Notes: generated by a model not told the origin, from the letters alone. 64,000 bases of DNA from Pinibacter aurantiacus (GCF_019130065.1 NZ_JAHSPG010000008.1:186001-250000), one strand, 5' to 3'; positions 42,835 through 53,977 are shown, counted from the stretch's first letter. Numbers and translations are program-made.

Positions 42835-45525
42835 ATGGCAGAAAAAATCCTTTCGGACGTACTCCCCATCCCAAGTAAAAGTAAAACTTCCAACCAATTA
42901 ATTAAGGAACCTGAAGCTCCTGCTTTCGATGCAGTGGCACACATAAATGAACTTGCAAAAAAAGGAGCCATTGCGCTTGAAGCCTTTTTACAATTGGACC
43001 AGGCACAGGTTGATTATATTGTTGCAAAGGCATCTGTTGCGGCTATTGACAAGCACGGTACACTTGCCCTGCACGCTATTGAAGAAACAGGTCGTGGAAG
43101 TTTTGAAGATAAAGCAACGAAGAACATGTTCGCCGCTGAAAATGTAACCAACAGACTTAAGAATGTAAAAACAGCGGGCATTATAGGAGAAGATCAATTG
43201 AATGGTATCGTTGAAATTGCAGAACCTGTTGGTGTAATTTGCGGCATCACACCTGTTACTAACCCAACGTCCACAACAATATTCAAAGCCCTGATTTCGC
43301 TTAAAACACGTAATCCCATTATTTTTGGATTTCACCCTTCGGCGCAACAATGCTCTAAGGCTGCAGCGATTGTCGTTCGCGATGCGGCTGTCGCTGCAGG
43401 CGCACCTGCAAATTGTATTCAATGGATCGAGCATCCATCCATAGAAGCTACAAACGCGTTGATGAATCATCCTACCATCACGACAATACTGGCTACAGGT
43501 GGTAACGCAATGGTGCGTGCCGCTTACTCTTGCGGCAAGCCAGCGCTCGGCGTAGGTGCCGGCAATGTGCCTGCGTACATTGAAAAAACTGCGGATGTAA
43601 AACAGGCAGTGTATGACATCGTACTTTCCAAATCATTTGACTGGGGTATGGTATGCGCATCCGAACAAGCCGCAATTATCGATAAAGAAATTTATGAAGA
43701 AGCAATCGCTGCCTTCAAATATCATCACGTATATTTTGTAACGGAAAAAGAAAAAACAAAACTGGAAGAATTCATGTTTGGTGTTTCCGCAAAAGGAACA
43801 AACTGTGCAGGCGCTAAATTGAATCCTGATGTTGTTGGTAAATCGCCACAATGGATTGCCGCACAGGCGGGCTTTTCAGTGCCTGATGATATTGTTGTTA
43901 TTGCAGCAGAAGTATCACAAGTTGGAATCGCTGAACCGTTGACACGCGAAAAGTTATCTCCCGTACTCGCAGTTATTAAATCATATTCAACACAAGCCGG
44001 TATTAAATTATCTGAGCAAATGGTTGAGTTCGATGGATTGGGTCACTCAGCAGCCATTCATACCAAAGATGAAAACATCGCGAGGGAGTTTGGCGAAGCA
44101 GTAAAAGCCATTCGCGTTATATGGAATTCGCCATCTACATTCGGAGGTATTGGCGATGTATACAATTCATTTATGCCTTCACTTACACTCGGCTGTGGTT
44201 CATATGGCCGCAATTCTGTTGCAGGAAATGTAGGTGCCATTAATTTAATTAACGTAAAAAGGATAGGAAGGAGGAACAACAACATGCAATGGTTTAAAGT
44301 GCCTTCAAAAATTTACTTCGAGCCCAACTCTATTCTTTATCTGAAATCAATGCCCGGCCTTGAAAAGGTGATGATCGTAACTGACGTGATGATGCTGAAT
44401 CTTGGTATTGTTCAAAAAATAATCGACGTATTAAACAGACGGTCCAATAAAGTGGACGTAAGGATATTTTCGAACATAGAGCCTGACCCAAGTATAGAAA
44501 CAGCAAGGGCAGGTGCTGAAACTTTGCAGGAATTCAAACCAGATAACATTATTGCGATAGGAGGTGGATCAGTAATGGACGCTGCTAAAGTAATGTGGCT
44601 GATGTACGAGCAACCTCAAATTTCTTTCGACGATGTAAAACAGAAATTCTTAGACATCCGTAAACGTGCAGTCAAGATCCCGACTTTGGGTAAAAAAGCA
44701 AAAATGATCTGCATTCCCACTACTTCCGGAACAGGTTCCGAAGTGACTCCGTTTGCGGTGATAACCGACCACTCTGTAAACAAAAAATATCCTTTGGCGG
44801 ACTATGCATTTACGCCAACTGTAGCCATCATCGACTCCGAGCTTACCAAGACAGTTCCTGCGCATGTAATTGCAGACACAGGAATGGATGTGCTTACACA
44901 TGCGACCGAGGCTTATGTTTCCGTCGTTGCAAACGACTATACCGATGGTCTTGCTTTACAGGCAATCAAAATGGTGTTTAAGTATCTCGAAAGAACATAC
45001 GTTGATGTTAAAAACGACGACGAAGCAAGGGATAAAATGCACAACGCGTCTACCATTGCCGGGATGGCTTTTGCGAATGCTATGTTGGGCATTTCCCATA
45101 GTATGGCGCATAAAATAGGCGGCATGTTCCATACGCCACATGGACGCACCAATGCGATCTTGTTGCCTTATGTTATCCGGTACAATGGCGAAGTGCCGGG
45201 CAAACTTTCCGTTTGGCCTAAATACACAACGTACAAAGCAGATCAGAAATACTTTGAAATTTGCCAGGCGCTTGGACTACCTGCAAAAGGGCCCAAAGAC
45301 GGCCCTCAGGTATATGCAAAAGCTGTTTATGATCTGGGCGTGAGATTAGGCATTAAAATGAATTTTAAAGAACAAGGTGTTGATGAAACTAAATGGCTGG
45401 CCAATTTAAACCGACTTGCATTAAATGCGTTTGAAGACCAGTGTACGCCGGCAAATCCAAGATTGCCACTTGTGAAAGACATGGAGGAAATTATGCGCAA
45501 AGCATACTACGGAGAAAAAGAATAG
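42835..45525 (+). CDS. adhE: Bifunctional acetaldehyde-CoA / alcohol dehydrogenase
   Basis: An 896-residue fusion. Residues ~34-460 are the CoA-acylating aldehyde dehydrogenase (NAD site region; active Cys in WGMVCASEQAAI). From about residue 480 the iron-dependent alcohol dehydrogenase follows: AIGGGSVMDAAK, GTGSEVTPFAV, and the metal site with His in TGMDVLTHATEAY and ISHSMAHKIGGMFHTPHG. It reduces acetyl-CoA to ethanol under low oxygen, forming spirosomes. An N-terminal extension of about 33 residues precedes the usual start. Surprising beside cytochrome bd in a group usually seen as aerobic; together they suit microaerobic growth. Confidence 0.96.
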   Translation: MAEKILSDVLPIPSKSKTSNQLIKEPEAPAFDAVAHINELAKKGAIALEAFLQLDQAQVDYIVAKASVAAIDKHGTLALHAIEETGRGSFEDKATKNMFAAENVTNRLKNVKTAGIIGEDQLNGIVEIAEPVGVICGITPVTNPTSTTIFKALISLKTRNPIIFGFHPSAQQCSKAAAIVVRDAAVAAGAPANCIQWIEHPSIEATNALMNHPTITTILATGGNAMVRAAYSCGKPALGVGAGNVPAYIEKTADVKQAVYDIVLSKSFDWGMVCASEQAAIIDKEIYEEAIAAFKYHHVYFVTEKEKTKLEEFMFGVSAKGTNCAGAKLNPDVVGKSPQWIAAQAGFSVPDDIVVIAAEVSQVGIAEPLTREKLSPVLAVIKSYSTQAGIKLSEQMVEFDGLGHSAAIHTKDENIAREFGEAVKAIRVIWNSPSTFGGIGDVYNSFMPSLTLGCGSYGRNSVAGNVGAINLINVKRIGRRNNNMQWFKVPSKIYFEPNSILYLKSMPGLEKVMIVTDVMMLNLGIVQKIIDVLNRRSNKVDVRIFSNIEPDPSIETARAGAETLQEFKPDNIIAIGGGSVMDAAKVMWLMYEQPQISFDDVKQKFLDIRKRAVKIPTLGKKAKMICIPTTSGTGSEVTPFAVITDHSVNKKYPLADYAFTPTVAIIDSELTKTVPAHVIADTGMDVLTHATEAYVSVVANDYTDGLALQAIKMVFKYLERTYVDVKNDDEARDKMHNASTIAGMAFANAMLGISHSMAHKIGGMFHTPHGRTNAILLPYVIRYNGEVPGKLSVWPKYTTYKADQKYFEICQALGLPAKGPKDGPQVYAKAVYDLGVRLGIKMNFKEQGVDETKWLANLNRLALNAFEDQCTPANPRLPLVKDMEEIMRKAYYGEKE

Positions 45526-45569
45526 ACGCTGATATTTCGCTTAGGCAAATGCATGTTTTGCCAGGTTAA

Positions 45570-45710
45570 TGTCCTACGGACAATGTTGAACTTATTGTTT
45601 CCTGCTCTATTGATATTAATGCCCTACGGGCAGTTGCAGAGTTTCCCGTAGGGAAACAATATCAATAGAAATCAAATCATAGGTCCTCATTGCCCGTAGG
45701 GCATTAATAT
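45570..45710. repeat. Cluster of TGCCCTACGGGCA-type palindromes after adhE
   Basis: Four small palindromes share the CCTACGG or CCGTAGG core: 45570-45582, 45620-45632, 45641-45657 and 45691-45703. The second and fourth, with flanks, form a 20-bp inverted repeat (45613-45632 and 45691-45710). Confidence 0.8.
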
Positions 45711-45744
45711 GTCAAGGATTCCGATAGCAAAAGGGGAATCGCAT

Positions 45745-46326
45745 TTACAAATTAGACCACTTCAGGAACCAAACAGTATAATCTTCTCTCACCAGCCATT
45801 CGTGATAAATAGTAAATCCGTGCTTTTGATAAAAAGGCAGGTTTGCCGGAGTAGACGTTTCAAGAATAATGGGCAGACCTTCTTGCCCGCAATGGGCCTG
45901 TAAATCGTTTAGCAATAAACCGCCCTTTCCTTGTCCCTGGCAAGAAGGATCAACACCCAGGAACCACAGGTAGAAATGCGGCGTTTTAGGATGGTGCTTG
46001 TGTATGTATTTTTCTCTCTTCCTGATATGATGCACCCTTGAAATGCCAACCGCTTTGAATGCGAGCTTGCCCATTTGCCAGAAATCTTTAAGCGTTGTTT
46101 TGTCTGCGATAGGGTAATAGCCGAGCAAAACCGCATCGCCATCATCACTTCGCCAGGCACCATTTTTTTCGAAAGCTATTTCAAAAGAATAATCCATCAA
46201 CACTCTAATGCGATCCAATCTGCGCGCATCCTGAAGTACTACTTCATTTACACTTCGATTGCTTTCGAATGCGTTCGATAAAATATTTACGAAATGCTCT
46301 TTGTCACTGGCCGAAGCGGGTTTCAT
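45745..46326 (-). CDS. GNAT family N-acetyltransferase
   Basis: A 193-residue protein. The acetyl-CoA site is visible in LWFLGVDPSCQGQGKGGLLL (strand 4 and the pyrophosphate loop QGQGKG), followed by PIILETSTPANLPFYQKHGF, standard for GNAT enzymes. Substrate unknown: small molecules such as polyamines or antibiotics, or protein N-termini, are all possible. It is 69 bp downstream of the small gene at 46396, with a terminator in between. Confidence 0.85.
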   Translation of the reverse strand: MKPASASDKEHFVNILSNAFESNRSVNEVVLQDARRLDRIRVLMDYSFEIAFEKNGAWRSDDGDAVLLGYYPIADKTTLKDFWQMGKLAFKAVGISRVHHIRKREKYIHKHHPKTPHFYLWFLGVDPSCQGQGKGGLLLNDLQAHCGQEGLPIILETSTPANLPFYQKHGFTIYHEWLVREDYTVWFLKWSNL

Positions 46327-46341
46327 GTGTATAGGGGGAAT

Positions 46342-46376
46342 AAAAAAAGCCCTCTTCTCAAGCGAAGAAGGCTTTA
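46342..46376 (-). terminator. Rho-independent terminator between the 67-residue gene and the GNAT gene
   Basis: On the minus strand AAGCC...CTTC pairs with GAAG...GGCTT in a stem of about 12 bp with a six-base loop, followed by a run of T residues (complement of A at 46342-46348). It ends the 46396-46599 transcript. Confidence 0.85.
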
Positions 46377-46395
46377 AATGATTTTAAGTAGAAAA

Positions 46396-46599
46396 TTACC
46401 AGCCTTGTTTTGCAATACCTGCTTTAATAGCAGCTAAAGCATTTGCTTCGCTAAGCATAGTAGTCAACTTGTTGCCTTTGCCGTCATTACCTTGTGCCAT
46501 GTAGCCTCCACGTGCAGTTTTAGTGATAACTGCTTCTTTAATTTCTACGCCTTTTTCCTTAGTTTTTACGTTGTATGCTGTTAATTTAATGTCTGCCAT
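46396..46599 (-). CDS. Small conserved-looking protein of unknown function (67 residues)
   Basis: A 67-residue basic protein with the pattern KLTAYNVKTKEKG...EAVITKTARGGYMAQGNDGKGNKL...LSEANALAAIKAG. It looks like a small beta-strand protein with a Gly/Asn turn, then an amphipathic helix. No family is recognised. A clean terminator downstream and its place next to gyrB suggest a real gene. Its start is the ATG at 46599. Confidence 0.7.
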   Translation of the reverse strand: MADIKLTAYNVKTKEKGVEIKEAVITKTARGGYMAQGNDGKGNKLTTMLSEANALAAIKAGIAKQGW

Positions 46600-46746
46600 G
46601 TCGTATAATTTTTGATGGTTTTTGAATCGTTAGAAAAATAAAATAATCACAATTAATTAGTTACAAGATATAAAATATTTCAACCCGCCCTTAAAATGAA
46701 CTGTCAAATTATCAAGTTTGCATTTTTGGGGTTGAAAATCAATATA

Positions 46747-48732
<1,986 letters not shown>

Positions 48733-48771
48733 TTAATAATCGTGTCTGTGAACAATTAAAAACGCTATCTG

Positions 48772-48779
48772 CAAATGTA
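48772..48779 (-). promoter_or_regulatory. -7 promoter box of gyrB (TACATTTG)
   Basis: Minus-strand TACATTTG, 45 bp upstream of the gyrB ATG at 48726, matching TAnnTTTG. Confidence 0.6.
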
Positions 48780-48859
48780 CGGAAAATAAGGCCTAAAGGG
48801 CGTTTAAAACACATCAAATTCTGTTCTTTTTTAAGCAATTGTGAGAAAAATGTGGATGG

Positions 48860-49012
48860 CGTGAAACGTGAATCGTGAAACGTGAATCTGGCTCGCTACA
48901 CAGAGGCTAATTTCAATAAAAGCACAAAGCTTAAACTTTTGGAGATCCCATTCGCGATCGACGTTTCATGTTTCACGAAACCTCTTTCACGATTGACGTT
49001 TCACGTTTCACG
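48860..49012. repeat. Heptad hairpin of the CGTGAAA family (divergent gyrB-araC gap)
   Basis: Four heptamers (CGTGAAA, CGTGAAT, CGTGAAA, CGTGAAT; 48860-48887) face a complementary array: TTTCACGATTGACGTTTC-like units at 48956-48982 and 48986-49012. It is another hairpin between divergent genes. Confidence 0.85.
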
Positions 49013-49079
49013 ACAAAAAAATGACAATTCCCTTACAACAATGTTTTAACATGAATTAGGTTTACAAATTTTAACAACA

Positions 49080-49087
49080 TATTTTTG
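49080..49087 (+). promoter_or_regulatory. Possible -7 box of the AraC gene (TATTTTTG)
   Basis: TATTTTTG fits TAnnTTTG, nine bases before the ATG; the message would be nearly leaderless. Low information because the region is AT-rich. Confidence 0.35.
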
Positions 49088-49095
49088 CTTCCATT

Positions 49096-50031
49096 ATGCA
49101 TCAACCGCTTGATATTTTTACGCTCGCTCAAAAAACTCCTGTCATGCAGGAGGAAATGCATGTTTTGCATGCAAAAGAGCAGCAAATACCAGGTTCGGTG
49201 CAATATTCCATTCAACGTTATCGCAGGTTCTCACAGTGGAACGTAGATGATATGGGAATGCTCGTATATCACTACGAGAAAACAGATCCGAGGCAGAATT
49301 ACCTTGAACTGCGCTTTTGCATTAGCGGCAATATGTATTGCAAGCACAAGGAAACTGAGTGCGACCAATGCAAGCTGAATGCAAGAAATTGCTCTGACAG
49401 AGACGAAACGGTAGATGTTTTCAAACTTACTTTCTCTCCCTCTCACTTGTCACAGTTCGTAAAGGGAATCAAGCAGACTAATACCGGCGACGATGTGTTG
49501 CAGTTCCGACACAAATCTTCTTTCTCCAAAACAATGACCTTGTGCAGCCGTACAAGACTTGTGCTGGAGGCTATGCTTAACCATAGCTATTCCGACAGCA
49601 TGGAAAATATTTACATCAATGCGCAGTCGCAAATGTTGCTGCTGTATAGCCTTGAATGTATGATTGGTGAAAAAGAAGAGATGGTTTTCAGCTGCAAATT
49701 CCTTGCAAACGAAGCGGACCGCGAAAAAATCTCCAAAGCACGCGAAATTCTTATTCAGCATATTGGCGAGCCAATTACCATCAAGGAATTGAGTCGCAAA
49801 GTAGCCATGAATGAATGCTACCTGAAGAAAGGGTTCAAAGAAATGTACAGCACCACCATTTTCGACTTTTATCAAAGCCAGAGAATGGAGCACGCAAAAT
49901 ATCTGCTGTACGAAAAAGGCCTTAGCGTAACAGAAGTTTCATTGATGCTTGGCTATTCTTCTATTTCACACTTCTCCACTGCATTTAAAAAACACACTGG
50001 TTTGAAACCTTGTGAGTTGTTGCTGCATTAA
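49096..50031 (+). CDS. AraC family transcriptional regulator
   Basis: A 311-residue protein. The C-terminal ~100 residues hold the two-HTH AraC DNA-binding domain: ITIKELSRKVAMNECYLKKG, then the second HTH ending SLMLGYSSISHFSTAFKKHTG. The N-terminal sensor domain has five Cys within residues ~76-99 (C, then YCKHKETECDQC, then NC), a cluster that suggests metal or redox sensing rather than sugar binding. The target genes are not evident. The divergent partner gyrB is unlikely to be its target. Confidence 0.9.
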   Translation: MHQPLDIFTLAQKTPVMQEEMHVLHAKEQQIPGSVQYSIQRYRRFSQWNVDDMGMLVYHYEKTDPRQNYLELRFCISGNMYCKHKETECDQCKLNARNCSDRDETVDVFKLTFSPSHLSQFVKGIKQTNTGDDVLQFRHKSSFSKTMTLCSRTRLVLEAMLNHSYSDSMENIYINAQSQMLLLYSLECMIGEKEEMVFSCKFLANEADREKISKAREILIQHIGEPITIKELSRKVAMNECYLKKGFKEMYSTTIFDFYQSQRMEHAKYLLYEKGLSVTEVSLMLGYSSISHFSTAFKKHTGLKPCELLLH

Positions 50032-50088
50032 TAGACTAGAAAGCAACCTAATTGTAACCTGCAATGTCTTTGTGGGAAACCGTATCTG

Positions 50089-50472
50089 TTGAAGCAAATT
50101 AGCAAGGATTTTCTGCTAGACTTTATCGAAGCAAGTGAAATCGAATTGAGGTGTACGCAAGAAAAATTGTGTGTTCCAATCGTCGAAAGAATTTATCGAA
50201 AGATGAGAGCTGGAATTAAATTCCCAAATATTAAAGTTGATGATGATGTTATTTGTGACGGGCATCATCGATATTTGGCTTCTTTAATAGCAGACTATCC
50301 GCTAGACATTGATCCTTCATTTAAAACATCCGCGACTAAAACAGTTTTCTGGAAATCAATAACTTTTGATGAAAATGACTGGGATACACGCGCTAAAGTT
50401 AACATCCTTAATGAGCATGATGCCCTGTATAACAACATTGGAATGGACGCGCTGCTTGAAATGCTCAAATAA
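50089..50472 (+). CDS. Small ParB/sulfiredoxin-like domain protein
   Basis: A 127-residue protein. The motif VICDGHHRYLASL resembles the active-site loop of the ParB/Srx fold (DGHHR), but nothing else of ParB, such as a DNA-binding HTH, is present. No ATG lies near its 5' end; the TTG at 50089 is the best start. It is 17 bp upstream of the HAD-type gene, so the two probably form one operon. Function unknown. Low GC relative to the neighbours. Confidence 0.6.
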   Translation: MKQISKDFLLDFIEASEIELRCTQEKLCVPIVERIYRKMRAGIKFPNIKVDDDVICDGHHRYLASLIADYPLDIDPSFKTSATKTVFWKSITFDENDWDTRAKVNILNEHDALYNNIGMDALLEMLK

Positions 50473-50488
50473 ATTGTAGTTTTATAGC

Positions 50489-50950
50489 ATGTTAATATTC
50501 TTGGACATAGATGGTGTAATGGTTCCCGCGAAAGGTTGGAAAGCTCCGGAGATTTTAAACGATGGCTTCCCTGCTTTTAGTAGCAAGGCTACCGATGCAC
50601 TCAGAAATCTAGTTTCTGGGAATGTAACTGTCGTGCTTACAACCTCTCACAAGGCGAACTATACTATTCAGGAATGGAAAGATATTTTTAGTAAAAGAGG
50701 GATTGGTGTTTTTAACCTGAAGGCTCTTCCTGAAAACATAAACAACCTTAGCAGAAAAGAGGAAATAGTAAATTGGGTAAATTTGAATCCATTAAGTGAA
50801 GAATTTATCATTATTGATGATGATAAATCTTTAAATGAGCTGCCCGGCTTTTTAAAGGAAAATTTGATACAAACAAGTCCTTACATCGGTTTAACAGATG
50901 CACACTTGGAAAATATCCAATTGCTTTTGTCAAAGAATTACCTGCATTAA
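50489..50950 (+). CDS. HAD-like phosphatase domain protein (RNA-repair type)
   Basis: A 153-residue HAD-fold protein. The nucleophile motif FLDIDGVMV gives Asp6 and Asp8, motif II is probably VVLTTSHK (Thr/Ser), and motif IV is FIIIDDDKSL. The arrangement, with the cap region missing, resembles the stand-alone HAD domains found in RNA-repair proteins (the Swiss Army Knife family). It would then remove a 3'-phosphate or a 2',3'-cyclic phosphate end. The role is inferred, and the partner upstream is a ParB/Srx-like protein. Confidence 0.6.
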   Translation: MLIFLDIDGVMVPAKGWKAPEILNDGFPAFSSKATDALRNLVSGNVTVVLTTSHKANYTIQEWKDIFSKRGIGVFNLKALPENINNLSRKEEIVNWVNLNPLSEEFIIIDDDKSLNELPGFLKENLIQTSPYIGLTDAHLENIQLLLSKNYLH

Positions 50951-51018
50951 ATGTTTGGGTTAAAATATATTTTTTGCGTTTTCTTCTTAATTGAAGGAAA
51001 CGTTTTTCGTTTAGGCCA

Positions 51019-51483
51019 TTAACTATTGCTTTTTGCAAATCCTTTGCTTGTAAGTTCTTCGGCCATTTTCTTGATCTTCCCAACCGTTGCTCTCCAGTAA
51101 GATTCCAGATGCTTACGAATTACTTCTGTAGGAAAATTTGTGATGTAGAGTTGTAATTCCGTGCCATCGGTTGCATTGAGTAAGATGAAATCAAGTATTG
51201 AATAGTTCTCATGTTTATCAGCAAGCAGTGAGATGGAGCTGAGGTGACTATACGTCAGTCTACTGTTTGTGTGGAATTGTAAAACAACTCCTTTATTTTC
51301 AAATTTTATGTGGTTGAAACCGCGAATAATAATTGGTTCGTTTAACACCCAGTTACACTGAACTTCGAGTTGCATGTCAGGCTCACCCAGCCACTTAGTC
51401 ATTAGTTGCGGATCTGTCAGTGTTTGCCAGATAAATTTTCTGTCAGCATGGATAATAACACTGGTAGAAAAACTATCGTTCAT
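51019..51483 (-). CDS. SRPBCC (AHSA1-like) domain protein
   Basis: A 154-residue protein starting IIHADRKFIWQTLTDP...MTKWLG, the normal start of START/AHSA1-type SRPBCC proteins, which bind hydrophobic ligands in a helix-grip fold. The C-terminal helix (VIRKHLESYWRATVGKIKKM) closes the cavity. Ligand unknown. Monocistronic on the minus strand; the 494 bp upstream are empty. Confidence 0.8.
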   Translation of the reverse strand: MNDSFSTSVIIHADRKFIWQTLTDPQLMTKWLGEPDMQLEVQCNWVLNEPIIIRGFNHIKFENKGVVLQFHTNSRLTYSHLSSISLLADKHENYSILDFILLNATDGTELQLYITNFPTEVIRKHLESYWRATVGKIKKMAEELTSKGFAKSNS

Positions 51484-51977
51484 TATACAACGAGTTTTTG
51501 AAATTGAAAATAGAAGTTGTAAAGTAGAAAAGAGAGAAAATTTTTCTGAGGAAATTTAACTGAGAACTGTAATTTTTTTCCTTCACCTTATAAAAAAGAT
51601 AAAGGGGGCAAGACTACCCCCTTCTTTAACCCCTAAACCCTAAACCGTAGAAAATCTTTAATTAGTTGATATATATTGATTTATATAATTTCTCTTTTTG
51701 TTTGGGATCCGATTTTGATTCTTATCCCTTTCTGACAATATCATTTCAGAAATTGTGCCAAAAACTAAAAATTGTGGATAAGTCTGCTTAAAATACCGGA
51801 TTGCCTTGTTAAAATATTAAAACCACAAAAAAGCAGAATAAGAAATTAAGAACTTGTCGCTTGTCGTCTGTACAAAATATTTCCCATCGCGGTAAATATT
51901 TCTACATAATAACAATATTAAAACGAAAAGTGTTGCACGAACTCTCAAATTTTTTTAGCGGCAAAATAGCTTGATAT
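51484..51977. other. 494-bp gap with a GGGGG/CCCCC hairpin, no gene
   Basis: The stem AAAGGGGG (51601-51608) with CCCCCTT (51617-51623) and a loop of eight bases is followed on the minus strand by an A/T-rich tail, so it may be a terminator for the HdeD gene, although it is 355 bp downstream. The rest of the gap is AT-rich and shows no coding frame. Confidence 0.45.
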
Positions 51978-52556
51978 CTATTTCCTCTTGCTAATTAGAT
52001 CGTGTAAACTTTTGAGCTTTAGTGAAAGAGCTATTCGAAATATTCCTGCGAACAACAAACATACACCAGTAGTATATACAATACTCAGGCCACCAATCAC
52101 CGGCCTGGCTATTATTAAGAACGAAAACAAAACTACAACTATTCCGAGAAGCAGGATCCAGCCCCATTGCTTCACTCCGTAAGATTTTAAATCTAAAGAA
52201 GTGGCGATAGCAGAGATGCCTTTGAACATGAGCCAGAATGCTACAAACAGCGGCAGTATTGCCATTGATAATCCAGGATAACTCATCAGCAGAAAACCAA
52301 ATGCAAAATCAAGAATTCCGGCAGTAAGAAACCATCCCCAGCCGTCGAGGTGTTTACGATTGGACACTGCAAAAATAATTTCCATTAAACCGGACACCAG
52401 CATGAACAAACTGAAGATCACGCTCAAGGCAAGATAACTTGCAAGAGGAGTGGAGAATACCCATAGTGCAAGCAAAATATAAAAGACTCCAAGCACTAAA
52501 CTAAGCCACCAATACTTTACTGATTCACGAATTGTTTTTACCAAGGGATAGTTCAT
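51978..52556 (-). CDS. HdeD-like acid-resistance/membrane protein (DUF308)
   Basis: A 192-residue protein with six membrane helices from the ATG at 52556 (MNYPLVKTIRESVKYWW); the earlier ATG at 52673 adds 39 residues unlike the family. The repeat of two-helix units (SLVLGVFYILLALWVFSTPL; GWILLLGIVVVLFSFL; SIVYTTGVCLLFAGIFRI) is typical of HdeD/DUF308. Role in E. coli: survival at low pH at high cell density; in Bacteroidota not established. Confidence 0.85.
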   Translation of the reverse strand: MNYPLVKTIRESVKYWWLSLVLGVFYILLALWVFSTPLASYLALSVIFSLFMLVSGLMEIIFAVSNRKHLDGWGWFLTAGILDFAFGFLLMSYPGLSMAILPLFVAFWLMFKGISAIATSLDLKSYGVKQWGWILLLGIVVVLFSFLIIARPVIGGLSIVYTTGVCLLFAGIFRIALSLKLKSLHDLISKRK

Positions 52557-52755
52557 TACCGAAATTTTGATGTGGTACAAGTAGTAACAGCAATTTTTTA
52601 AAACTGTTCGGTAAAAGTCAGCTGTGATACCTGAAAGAGCGAGAAGAGGTATATATGTAGCCATCTTAATCATTAAACAATTACAAAATACCGAAAGGAG
52701 GGTATATCTTTAAAAAAGACTGTTTTCGTACTCTTATCCCCCTAAATCCAGAATA

Positions 52756-53976
52756 ATGAAACTAGTTATCACTGCAGCTTTGTGGCTGCTTGCCGTATCG
52801 TCATTTGCCCAGGTTCAAACAAGATGGTTGGGCATACAGGGTTCATCTACTGCTGCATGTTATGGAGTATCATACACCGACTGTTGGGTAAATCTTTTAG
52901 ACAATTATTATGACAGGCCCGGACGATGGGATACTAAAATTCAACAGCTGGCAAAGTTTGGCGCGACTCCGTTTACCGGCATGCCCTCCTCTTATGCGCC
53001 GCTTGCCGGAGGTCCGTTGCCTGATCCAAATGTTAATGTAACAAAAATGCTTTCCTTTCAGCCGCTGGTTTATGCAGTAATTGTAAGTTATCCTAGTAAT
53101 GGCTATGATACCTATAGCGTTCAGGATGCCATGTTTTGCCTGCGCACAATTCGCGATTCGATTGTAAATTCCGGGGCAAAATGTTACATCACCACCACGC
53201 AGCCAAGAGGGAGTGCTACTTACGCAAACACTACAGTAAGAAAAAGAATGGCCGAGATCAAAGACAGTGTGCTTATGGAATTCGGCAACTATGCGATTGA
53301 TTTCTGGAGTGTTTTGGTTAATCCTGCTGACAGTTCAATTTTGCCACAGTATGATTCCGGTGATCACACACATTTGAATGCCGCAGGTAATCAGGTTATT
53401 TTTAACCAGGTGATACAGAAAAATATTTTCGAAGAAGTATTGCCATTGCCTCAATTCATTTTCAGGGCAAAACAAGAAAATAATGATGTACAGGTAACCT
53501 GGAAAAACAGCAAAGACGAACGCGTGAAATTGTTCTGCGTGCAACGAAGCGACGATGGAATACATTTCTCTCCTATTTACACTTGTGGTGCCGGGCTCGA
53601 TTCATACACTTATTCCGACAAACAACCCGAAGCGGGAAATAATTTCTATCGTCTCAAAGTAGAGTATACAAGTGGATACGTCGATTACTCTCCCGTGTCA
53701 TTAATTGTGAACCGGTCAAATGCATTTTTGGTTTCTGAAGTACTGGATACAAATGGTGAGTTGAAATTTAAGATTCATTCCAAAGCAGATCAGCCCGTTG
53801 TTGTAACGGTCTATAACGTGGAAGGTGAAGTGATCGATAATGAAAGAAGAAATATTGCCGGAGGGCAAACCAGCATAACCTTGCGCAATTTAAATGTAGC
53901 GCATGGAATGTATTACCTGAAATGCACTGCTGTGAAAACCGGAGAAACGATCGCTTCTGCTTTTATGGTTCGATAA
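52756..53976 (+). CDS. Secreted SGNH/GDSL hydrolase with type IX secretion-like C-terminal domain
   Basis: A 406-residue protein with a signal peptide (MKLVITAALWLLAVSSFAQ). The SGNH active site is visible: the Ser in LGIQGSSTAACYG, a block with PLVYAVIVSYPSNG, and the Asp/His in SGDHTHLNAAG. Residues ~230-325 are a beta-sandwich, and the last ~85 residues end with MYYLKCTAVKTGET-ASAFMV, the pattern of type IX secretion sorting domains. It is thus an exported esterase or deacetylase; the substrate may be an acetylated polysaccharide. Confidence 0.85.
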   Translation: MKLVITAALWLLAVSSFAQVQTRWLGIQGSSTAACYGVSYTDCWVNLLDNYYDRPGRWDTKIQQLAKFGATPFTGMPSSYAPLAGGPLPDPNVNVTKMLSFQPLVYAVIVSYPSNGYDTYSVQDAMFCLRTIRDSIVNSGAKCYITTTQPRGSATYANTTVRKRMAEIKDSVLMEFGNYAIDFWSVLVNPADSSILPQYDSGDHTHLNAAGNQVIFNQVIQKNIFEEVLPLPQFIFRAKQENNDVQVTWKNSKDERVKLFCVQRSDDGIHFSPIYTCGAGLDSYTYSDKQPEAGNNFYRLKVEYTSGYVDYSPVSLIVNRSNAFLVSEVLDTNGELKFKIHSKADQPVVVTVYNVEGEVIDNERRNIAGGQTSITLRNLNVAHGMYYLKCTAVKTGETIASAFMVR

Positions 53977-53977
53977 A

